In this document: piece by piece, positions 1-5,641 of the stretch | Layout of the letters: each line of letters begins with the position of its first letter | How positions within the stretch are numbered: position 1 is the stretch's first letter | Assembly: GCA_007126865.1 (NCBI GenBank) | Contig: SLAN01000017.1 | Coordinates: 1-6,686, forward strand | Source of the DNA: Spirochaetales bacterium | GTDB lineage: Bacteria > Spirochaetota > Spirochaetia > DSM-27196 > SKKC01 | DNA: 6,686 nucleotides | Direction: 5' to 3' | Position numbers and translations under genes: made by a program | The notes under the pieces: generated by a model | What the model was told of the DNA's origin: nothing | The model's input: the letters and a program-made list of their open reading frames with translations, nothing else | The model's database searches: none

Positions 1-1631
1 AGAAGGCGCCGTTTCTCTTCGGCTGCCTGTGCTCGGACCTCGTCGAGTCGTTCTTTGACCCCGCCGATTGTATCGACGAGCCGCTCGAGTGAGTCGTGAT
101 GCCCCTTCGCTTCTTCGAAAAGAGTGAGAAAGCGTCCGGTGAACGCCGAATGGCCCGCCGCGGCATCGTTGAGCGTCGACCGTGCCTCATTCAGCTCCTC
201 GTACCGGTCGTTGATTCTGCGGGAGAAGCGGCGAACGAAGTCGGCTTCCTCTTCGAAAATCGTACGTGCGTTGGCGAGCGTTTTCGCGCTGCGATCCATG
301 AACTCCGTAGTGTCCTCGAGGCTCGCTCCCACATCGGAAGCGATTCGACCGGTGAGCTCGGTCATCTCCTCGACCGTACCGCTCATCTCCTGCAGGACCG
401 TCTGTTTCGACACCTCGATACGCGAGTGTACATCGATGCTGCGAAACCTGTTCACGAGCACCGAGAATTTCCGCAGATCGTTGTTGAGCCGGTTCACCTG
501 GCGCATAAGATCGTCCGACCGATCGGAAATGCGCTGTTTCTGGCGAAGTGAGTCACGAAGATCTCGCTGAAGCTTCGCGAGCACTTCCGACGAACGCTCG
601 TAGAGCTCATCAATCGACGAAACGTCTTGCTGTCGTCCGTCAACGTATGCGTCCACGAAACTCCGCGCCTCCTTTTGCACCGCTTCGATGATCGTGGAAG
701 CACGTTTCGATTGCTCGCGAAACAATTCGACGCTCGATCGAATCCGGGCGGCGACGTCGTCGAGTATATCGTGGCAGAGAGCGGGCATCTGCTCGAAGAA
801 GGTGAGCTCGTCGAGCGCCTCCTCGGTGGTCGACGTGCTCGATACGTGGTTGAGCTCGGTCAACGAGATGATAACGTGGTCTACCGACTGCTTCACGAGA
901 TCGTGAAGCTGCACTTCCTCCATGATCTTCTGCAGCGGCCGTTTAACTTCCAGCGAACGTTCGTTCATCCGTTCGAGTACCGCCCCGATTCGCTCGAGCC
1001 CGGTCCTGAACGCCTCGAAGCTCTCCTCGAGCCGGTCGGCGGCATTCGAGAACAGATCGCGCTGATGTGCGGCGGCACTTCCCATCTCCTGTCGAAACTC
1101 GTTGAACACCGTTTGCAGATGGCGAGCCCGCTCTTCGATATGGTCGGTCATTTCGATTGTCGAGCCGGCCAAACGCTTGAGCTCGTCGGTAATGAAGGAG
1201 AAGGCACGTCCCGCACTCCCCGCCTTCAGCGCTACGGTCATCGCATTCAAGGAAATCAACTCCATCTCCTCCGAGTCTTCCTTGATCGCGCTCACATGCT
1301 CGCCGAAGTTCTCCAGGCGCCCGAGCGAGCGGTCGAGCTCCTCGAATAGCCGATCGTTCTGAACGCGCATCTCCTCGAAGCGTTCTCGTCCTTCCGAGAC
1401 GATTTCGCGGGTCGCGGCGATCGCATTACCGAGCTCATCGTCGGCCCGCGCTTCGCTCTTCTGGTGCAGTCGAGCCGTCAGCTCGCGATTCCTTTCGACG
1501 CTTGCGTCCATTTCGCGGAGAAGCGCGGGGAACGCGTTGCCGAGGTGGAGATATATCTCCTCGGAGGTCCGGATGAGCTCTTGAAGAGCAGAGATGATCT
1601 CGTTGCGAAACTCGACACTGAAAGTTGCCAT
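1..1631 (-). CDS. MCP-like cytoplasmic coiled-coil signalling protein (partial, C-terminus outside window)
   Basis: The frame is open for 543 codons from ATG at 1631-1629 and runs off the left edge without a stop. There is no signal peptide or membrane segment, so the product is probably cytoplasmic. It is almost entirely charged heptad-like helix. Residues 125-157 align without gaps to the chemoreceptor hairpin tip: the LNA motif is at 128-130, AG at 137-138, AGRAF at 140-144 and DELKRLA at 149-155. The consensus IEAAR is TVALK here, so the usual tip Glu and Arg are Val133 and Lys136. Residues 235-260 resemble the CheZ catalytic helix, with D244 and Q248 at the D-x-x-x-Q spacing. Residues 398-430 look like a second, weaker hairpin tip (IEVSK at 405-409). 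It has its own promoter behind the ATPase terminator. A weak Shine-Dalgarno (GGTGA, 7 bases upstream) precedes the start. A role in chemotaxis-type or related signalling is inferred. It lacks a sensor domain in the visible part, and its partner is unknown. Confidence 0.75.
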   Translation of the reverse strand, partial: MATFSVEFRNEIISALQELIRTSEEIYLHLGNAFPALLREMDASVERNRELTARLHQKSEARADDELGNAIAATREIVSEGRERFEEMRVQNDRLFEELDRSLGRLENFGEHVSAIKEDSEEMELISLNAMTVALKAGSAGRAFSFITDELKRLAGSTIEMTDHIEERARHLQTVFNEFRQEMGSAAAHQRDLFSNAADRLEESFEAFRTGLERIGAVLERMNERSLEVKRPLQKIMEEVQLHDLVKQSVDHVIISLTELNHVSSTSTTEEALDELTFFEQMPALCHDILDDVAARIRSSVELFREQSKRASTIIEAVQKEARSFVDAYVDGRQQDVSSIDELYERSSEVLAKLQRDLRDSLRQKQRISDRSDDLMRQVNRLNNDLRKFSVLVNRFRSIDVHSRIEVSKQTVLQEMSGTVEEMTELTGRIASDVGASLEDTTEFMDRSAKTLANARTIFEEEADFVRRFSRRINDRYEELNEARSTLNDAAAGHSAFTGRFLTLFEEAKGHHDSLERLVDTIGGVKERLDEVRAQAAEEKRRL

Positions 1632-1646
1632 GTGTAAGTCACCGAG

Positions 1647-1675
1647 AGTATAGAAGGCGGCGTCCGTTGTGACAA
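1647..1675 (-). promoter_or_regulatory. Sigma-70-type promoter of the MCP-like gene
   Basis: On the minus strand, TTGTCA (1675-1670) is followed by a 17-base spacer and TATACT (1652-1647). Each hexamer has one mismatch to consensus. Only 15 bases separate the -10 box from the ATG at 1631, so the expected transcript start near 1640 leaves a leader of about 9 bases. The promoter lies directly downstream of the ATPase terminator, which supports a separate transcription unit. Confidence 0.65.
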
Positions 1676-1701
1676 AGCACGGCGAGCGCCTGGGTGTAGA
1701 G

Positions 1702-1738
1702 AAAAAAAAGCCGGAACCCGCTCGAGGCGCGTTCCGGC
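1702..1738 (-). terminator. Intrinsic terminator of the ABC ATPase gene
   Basis: On the minus strand, GCCGGAAC (1738-1731) pairs perfectly with GTTCCGGC (1717-1710). Three further inner base pairs follow after one C-C mismatch, around a CTCGAG-containing loop. Eight T residues follow immediately (1709-1702). The stem begins 27 bases after the ATPase stop codon. On the plus strand the run of A precedes the stem, so termination is expected only for leftward transcription. Confidence 0.9.
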
Positions 1739-1764
1739 CGGTTTATTGCAAATCGCTTGACGAC

Positions 1765-2916
1765 TCAGGCTGTCGGTGCGCCGGGAGCGCCGGCCGCCGT
1801 GGCGGGGATCTCCTCCGGATCGGCGCGAATCGAGAGCTCGGTGTCCAGATCGAAGAGCGTTACCCGGTCAAAGTCGGGGACGAAACGTACCTCGTCGCCG
1901 ACCTGCAGCCGCAGGCTCGGCTCCACACGGGTTATGATCGAATGGCTGCCGGTATTCACATAGACGTGAGTCTCGGCGCCGAGCGGCTCGACAACCTCGA
2001 CGGTCGCCGGTACGCAGGTGTCGTCCTTCGCCTTCAGATCGTACTTCAGGTCTTCCGGGCGCACACCGAACACCATTTCCTTGCCGACGTACGGCTTGGA
2101 GAGTTCGGCGAGTCGCGAATCGATCTGGACGCGGAAGTTATCCTCGACCGCATAGACCTTGCCGCCTTCCTCGACGATCTTTACGCTCATGAAGTTCATG
2201 GGCGGAGAACCGATAAAGCCGGCTACGAATCGGTTCACCGGATGATTGTAAAGGGTCAGCGGGTCACCGATCTGCTGGATGAGCCCGTCCTTCATGACGA
2301 CGATCTTGTCGCCCATCGTCATGGCTTCGACCTGGTCGTGGGTAACGTATACCATGGTCGCTTGAAGCCGATTGTGCAGACTCGATATCTCGGCTCTCAT
2401 CTGAACCCTGAGCTTCGCGTCGAGATTCGAAAGCGGCTCATCGAAAAGGAAGACCTTGGGCTTTCGCACGATGGCGCGACCGACGGCCACGCGCTGGCGC
2501 TGACCACCGCTGAGCGCCTTCGGCTTGCGGTCGAGCAGCTGCTCGATGTCGAGAATGCGTGCGGCCTCGTCTACGCGATTCTTGATCTCGTCCTTTGAGA
2601 ACTTGCGGATCTTGAGACCGAACGCCATGTTGTCGTACACGCTCATATGCGGGTAGAGCGCGTAGTTCTGGAACACCATTGCGATATCGCGGTCTTTCGG
2701 CGGTATATCGTTGACCATTTTGCCGTCGATAAAGAGCTCGCCGGTGGTGATATCCTCGAGACCCGCAATCATTCGCAAGGTTGTCGTCTTTCCACAGCCG
2801 GACGGGCCGACGAGAACGACGAACTCCTTGTCCGCCACGGTAATGTTGGCGTCTTTGACCGCCTGAACATTCCCTTCGTAGATCTTGTTGATGTTCTTCA
2901 ACTCAACAGTTGCCAT
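1765..2916 (-). CDS. ugpC: ABC transporter ATP-binding protein, MalK/UgpC/MsmX (CUT1 sugar importer) family
   Basis: This 383-residue protein is the ATPase that powers a carbohydrate-uptake (CUT1) ABC importer from the cytoplasmic side of the membrane. Visible motifs are Walker A GPSGCGKT (37-44), Q-loop Gln83, signature LSGGQ (135-139), Walker B VFLFDE (155-160, catalytic Glu160), D-loop NLDA (164-167) and H-loop His193. A C-terminal OB/TOBE-type regulatory domain spans about 235-365 and contains the family motif GVRPEDL (284-290). The length is typical of the family. The last 13 residues form an Ala/Pro/Gly-rich tail, probably unstructured. ATG at 2916 is chosen because GGAGGA lies just upstream and MATVELKNI is the usual family start; an in-frame ATG at 2928 overlaps that Shine-Dalgarno. 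The upstream neighbour is a solute-binding lipoprotein, but no permease is present, so it may be a shared ATPase like MsmX. The symbol reflects the family name only; the substrate cannot be read from the sequence. Confidence 0.95.
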   Translation of the reverse strand: MATVELKNINKIYEGNVQAVKDANITVADKEFVVLVGPSGCGKTTTLRMIAGLEDITTGELFIDGKMVNDIPPKDRDIAMVFQNYALYPHMSVYDNMAFGLKIRKFSKDEIKNRVDEAARILDIEQLLDRKPKALSGGQRQRVAVGRAIVRKPKVFLFDEPLSNLDAKLRVQMRAEISSLHNRLQATMVYVTHDQVEAMTMGDKIVVMKDGLIQQIGDPLTLYNHPVNRFVAGFIGSPPMNFMSVKIVEEGGKVYAVEDNFRVQIDSRLAELSKPYVGKEMVFGVRPEDLKYDLKAKDDTCVPATVEVVEPLGAETHVYVNTGSHSIITRVEPSLRLQVGDEVRFVPDFDRVTLFDLDTELSIRADPEEIPATAAGAPGAPTA

Positions 2917-2920
2917 GAAA

Positions 2921-2926
2921 TCCTCC
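2921..2926 (-). promoter_or_regulatory. Ribosome binding site that fixes the ATPase start
   Basis: GGAGGA on the minus strand lies 4 bases before ATG 2916. It is the strongest Shine-Dalgarno in the window. The alternative in-frame ATG at 2928-2926 overlaps its first base, which makes that start unlikely. Confidence 0.8.
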
Positions 2927-2929
2927 ATT

Positions 2930-2954
2930 GGCCACCTATCGTTCGATAGCGGCC
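2930..2954. repeat. Inverted repeat in the ATPase leader (possible operator or RNA hairpin)
   Basis: A perfect 6-base inverted repeat, CTATCG-TT-CGATAG (2936-2949), is flanked by GGCC (2930-2933) and GGCC (2951-2954), which can also pair. It lies between the predicted promoter and the Shine-Dalgarno, ending 3 bases before the GGAGGA. It could be a repressor site just downstream of the transcript start, or an RNA stem affecting translation. The 2-base loop of the inner stem favours a DNA-binding site over an RNA hairpin. The function is inference only. Confidence 0.45.
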
Positions 2955-2974
2955 GGTTATGCTATTACAGAAGC

Positions 2975-3003
2975 AGGGTAAAGCGGTTAGGTCGAGGTGT
3001 CAA
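2975..3003 (-). promoter_or_regulatory. Sigma-70-type promoter of the ABC ATPase gene
   Basis: A perfect -35 box, TTGACA (3003-2998), is followed by a 17-base spacer and TACCCT (2980-2975). The -10 box keeps only the first two bases and the last T of the consensus. The predicted transcript starts near 2968, giving a leader of about 50 bases that contains the inverted repeat and the Shine-Dalgarno. No terminator is visible after the upstream lipoprotein gene, so read-through from that gene is also possible. Confidence 0.55.
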
Positions 3004-3025
3004 CGAAAAATATACAATTGGCACT

Positions 3026-4255
3026 CTACAGTTCCTGTTGCCGGATCCACCCTTCGAGCCGTTCGCGAAGCGCCTGTTGCTCCTCTCCGCGCAAGGCGCT
3101 CGCCAGCCACGGGACGATAACCTCGCTGCTTATCCTCGGCCATAACGGATGCTCGACATCGGGGCGACGCAGCTCGGCGTTGACCGGTACCCGCCCGGTC
3201 ATTTCCGGGTGAGTCTCCGAGAGTACTCGCTCGTTTACCGTGTGCAACGCGCTGAAGCCTCCGGCGAATCCGAATTGCGGCTCATGCGCTCTCGCACTCG
3301 CCGAGATCAGCCGCGATTGCACCGCTTCTTTTGTCAGCCACCGCAGCAGCTGCCGGGCTCCGCTCCGGTTTTCCGCCGACCTCGGCACGCCGGCATACAG
3401 CACGCGGTCGCCTACAGGCAGGACGCCGTCTCGCGAGAGCCAACGCACGTCCAGACCGGTTCGTTCGGCATCGGGCAGAGAGTAGTAGGATGCGGCGGTC
3501 GTGTACCAGAACCCGGCTATTCCGTTCTGAACGGCGCGGTTGCCCGGTGCGACGAGGTAGCGTCGCTGGAAGTCGAGCTCGGTCTCCGCACCCTCGTTCT
3601 CCCCTGCGCTCCACCTCTCGAGAAATTCGAGCATCTCCTGCAGCCCGTCTCGCGACCACAGCGGCATCTCATCGGGGCCGCTTCGGAAGCGTACCCCGAA
3701 CATATCGATTGCCGCGCGGAGGAAGTCGTCCTGCCACAGCGGTGAGTAGCCGAGCCGCTCCGCGCGGCCGTCGGCGATGGCGTTGAACGCTGCGGCGGCC
3801 TCGCGTAACTCGATCAGATCGATGGTGCGACGGTCATCCTGCGGCGGTTCCCACGCCTCGGCGAACATGACCGCCGGGACATCGAACGAGAGCGGCAACA
3901 GGTATTGATTGCCCTCGATACGTCCGCCTTCCAGCAGGCTCCGGTAGTAGCTGCCGCCTGAGTCGTCGGTGAGCCCGTCCACCGTCTCGAATATCGACCG
4001 CGCCGCAGGCTTCACGAGGTGGCGGTCGATTATCAGATCCGGCGTGCGCTCCGACTCGGACAACTCCCGATATCCGGACCCGCGTTCGATCGCCCGAACC
4101 TCCACCGGAGCACCCTCCCGGTCGGCATTATAGAGGCTGACGTAGTCGGCGATCGCCGGCTCGGAGGTCCAGATACGCACCGGTTCGCTCCGGTTTCCCG
4201 CGCAGGCTCCCAGCACCAACGCTCCGACGGCGATCATCCAGGTGTTACGCAGCAT
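3026..4255 (-). CDS. Solute-binding lipoprotein, probably an ABC importer family 1 binding protein
   Basis: This is a 409-residue protein with a lipoprotein signal: a short N-terminus with Arg3, a hydrophobic stretch (about 7-17) and the lipobox L15-G16-A17-C18. It should be exported, lipidated at Cys18 and anchored at the outer face of the membrane. The mature part has the length and style of family 1 solute-binding proteins (sugar, oligosaccharide or similar): a first strand VRIWTSEP (26-33), PDLIID (72-77), LLPLSFDVPAVMF (119-131) and a GIAGFWYTTAASYYSL segment (245-260) typical of the second lobe. The match is by pattern and general architecture, so the ligand is unknown. The start at 4255 gives the signal peptide; the frame is open further upstream, but that extension overlaps the aminotransferase. 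It starts 2 bases after the aminotransferase stop and has only a weak Shine-Dalgarno, suggesting translational coupling. A CUT1-type ATPase follows, but no permease is in view. Confidence 0.7.
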   Translation of the reverse strand: MLRNTWMIAVGALVLGACAGNRSEPVRIWTSEPAIADYVSLYNADREGAPVEVRAIERGSGYRELSESERTPDLIIDRHLVKPAARSIFETVDGLTDDSGGSYYRSLLEGGRIEGNQYLLPLSFDVPAVMFAEAWEPPQDDRRTIDLIELREAAAAFNAIADGRAERLGYSPLWQDDFLRAAIDMFGVRFRSGPDEMPLWSRDGLQEMLEFLERWSAGENEGAETELDFQRRYLVAPGNRAVQNGIAGFWYTTAASYYSLPDAERTGLDVRWLSRDGVLPVGDRVLYAGVPRSAENRSGARQLLRWLTKEAVQSRLISASARAHEPQFGFAGGFSALHTVNERVLSETHPEMTGRVPVNAELRRPDVEHPLWPRISSEVIVPWLASALRGEEQQALRERLEGWIRQQEL

Positions 4256-4257
4256 TC

Positions 4258-5553
4258 TCACGCTTCGGCGAGCTCCCTCGCGGTGTCGAATATCTCGCCG
4301 AACAGCGGCTCGATCTCGTCCCGATCGACGCTCGCAAACGCCACGCGCAGGTAGCGATTCTGGATGGAGATCGTGCCGATTCCCCGGTCGAGGAGCGTGA
4401 GCCGCAGCTGCTCGGCATCGAGCTTCCGGCAGTCGAAACTGACGAAGTACCCGGCGTTGCACGGCAGCGCTCTCAGCGGTGTATCACCCGGCATGGATGC
4501 GATCGCCTGCCGCATCGCGCGGAAACGGGCAAGCATCTCCTCTCTCTGGATTTCCTTCTGCCGCCGGTACTCAGGGTGTTCGAGCAGCCTGATGAGCAGG
4601 TTCTGTCCGAGCGTGTTCGAGTTCGATACCGATGCACGGATGCTGCCGGTGAGCTTCTTCTCGAACGCCTCGTAATGCCTCGGCTCAAGTCCGCGTGCTG
4701 CGATCGTTATGAAGCCCACACGCATTCCCCACAGATAGTCTTCCTTTGTGGCTCCATCTACCTTCGCGACGAGTATGCGCTCGTGCGCTCCGGCGAGTCG
4801 GGCAAACAGCGACTCGGTGAACGTATCATCCTCGTAGAAGAGGCCGAAATACGCATCGTCACAGATCACGAGCAGGTCGGTGCCCGCCTCCGCCTCGGCG
4901 CGCAACGCTTCGACCAGACGATCCGCATCGCTTCGCGTCGGTGCGTACCCGGCCGGGTTGTTCGGGAAGTTAACCAGAAGCACGATCTTGCCGTTTTCGC
5001 GATGGCGCTCGAGCATCTCCGCCAGTCCGGCGACGTTGAACTCGCCCCCGGCGGTGAAAAACTCAAACGTCGTCAGCCGCGCCTCGTTGCGCCCTTCGAG
5101 GATGAGCCTGTAGTTACCCCAGAAAAGGTCCGGCATGACTACCGAGTCGCCGGGATCGACGAACAGCTCAGCGAGCTGGAAGATGCCGTTGGTCAGACCG
5201 GCGGTCACAACCGGCCGGGAATGGGATGCCTGCCCGAGGGATGGATTCTTCGCAGCGATCTCGCTCGCCCAGAGATCGCGGAGTTTCGGGTTCCCCGGAG
5301 TCGGCGAGTAGGCTACGGCTTCGCTCGGGGTGAAATGCGGCAGCAGCTCGCGGACGGCGGGCAGCATTACCGGCTCTCCGCCGGAGTACGCCATACCGAC
5401 GGTTGCATTGTAGCGGTCGGCTCGTTGCTTCGCCTCCGCCGACTGTGCCACGATTCCCTTCGGGAAGTACGAGCGCAGGCCGTATCCGCTGAGCAGCCGT
5501 GCGATGACCGTACCTTCGAGCTGTGCATTGAGCTCGCGTGCTAACTGGTTCAT
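4258..5553 (-). CDS. PLP-dependent aminotransferase, class I/II (fold type I)
   Basis: This 431-residue cytoplasmic enzyme is expected to transfer an amino group between an amino acid and a 2-oxo acid. Residues equivalent to the aspartate aminotransferase active site are all visible: Asn199 in NFPNNPAG (195-202), Asp232 and Tyr235 in CDDAY (231-235), Schiff-base Lys270 in DGATK (266-270), phosphate-binding Arg278 eight residues later in GMRVG (276-280), and carboxylate-binding Arg403 in YLRVAFAS (401-408). The length fits a complete enzyme. The N-terminal part includes FPKGIVAQSAEAK (30-42). Family members with a similar start are, to my recollection, annotated only as aminotransferases, so I give no substrate or gene symbol. 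It heads the unit with the binding lipoprotein, whose start is 2 bases beyond its stop. The ATG at 5553 has only a weak GGTG at 8 bases as a ribosome site, and no clear promoter is visible in the AT-rich divergent gap. Confidence 0.92.
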   Translation of the reverse strand: MNQLARELNAQLEGTVIARLLSGYGLRSYFPKGIVAQSAEAKQRADRYNATVGMAYSGGEPVMLPAVRELLPHFTPSEAVAYSPTPGNPKLRDLWASEIAAKNPSLGQASHSRPVVTAGLTNGIFQLAELFVDPGDSVVMPDLFWGNYRLILEGRNEARLTTFEFFTAGGEFNVAGLAEMLERHRENGKIVLLVNFPNNPAGYAPTRSDADRLVEALRAEAEAGTDLLVICDDAYFGLFYEDDTFTESLFARLAGAHERILVAKVDGATKEDYLWGMRVGFITIAARGLEPRHYEAFEKKLTGSIRASVSNSNTLGQNLLIRLLEHPEYRRQKEIQREEMLARFRAMRQAIASMPGDTPLRALPCNAGYFVSFDCRKLDAEQLRLTLLDRGIGTISIQNRYLRVAFASVDRDEIEPLFGEIFDTARELAEA

Positions 5554-5597
5554 GGTGATCGCACCATATCACGGCTGAATATTCTTTTTACAGGTAT

Positions 5598-5626
5598 TTG
5601 ACCGCGTTATATGCTTCCAATACTCT
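5598..5626 (+). promoter_or_regulatory. Possible sigma-70-type promoter of the rightward gene
   Basis: TTGACC (5598-5603), a 17-base spacer and TACTCT (5621-5626) lie in the AT-rich divergent gap (5554-5641). The -35 box has one mismatch; the -10 box is poor but keeps the TA start and final T. The transcript would begin near 5633, only about 9 bases before the ATG at 5642. The gap must also hold the aminotransferase promoter, which I could not place. Confidence 0.4.
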
Positions 5627-5641
5627 GTATATAGCGAGGCG

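Noticed and set aside
627..1349. Open plus-strand frame of 240 codons
   Set aside because: It is antisense to the MCP-like gene. The conserved receptor tip lies on the minus strand within this interval.
300..1400. Repeated TCGAG/CTCGAG-like words in the MCP-like gene
   Set aside because: They reflect frequent Leu-Glu and Glu codons (CTCGAG, GAG) in a GC-rich coiled coil, not a DNA repeat.
1669..2598. Open plus-strand frame of 309 codons
   Set aside because: It lies antisense to the ABC ATPase, whose motifs are unambiguous, and its translation shows no family motif. High GC and codon bias create such antisense frames.
2917..2928. Alternative ATPase start four codons upstream
   Set aside because: That ATG overlaps the GGAGGA ribosome site. 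The downstream ATG has correct spacing and the usual family N-terminus.
4256..4462. N-terminal extension of the lipoprotein frame upstream of 4255
   Set aside because: It would overlap the aminotransferase C-terminus by about 200 bases and bury the lipoprotein signal peptide inside the chain.
4576..5544. Open plus-strand frame of 322 codons
   Set aside because: It is antisense to the aminotransferase, which has every active-site residue in place. No recognisable domain.
5554..5565. Short inverted repeat GGTG-N4-CACC next to the aminotransferase ATG
   Set aside because: Arms of only 4 bases are expected by chance. One arm coincides with the weak ribosome site, but there is no further support.
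5554..5641. Promoter for the aminotransferase in the divergent gap
   Set aside because: Candidates such as GTAAAA-N17-TATGGT (minus strand) or TTGGAA with a weak -10 were too poor to call. The gap is AT-rich and surely holds one, but I cannot place it.
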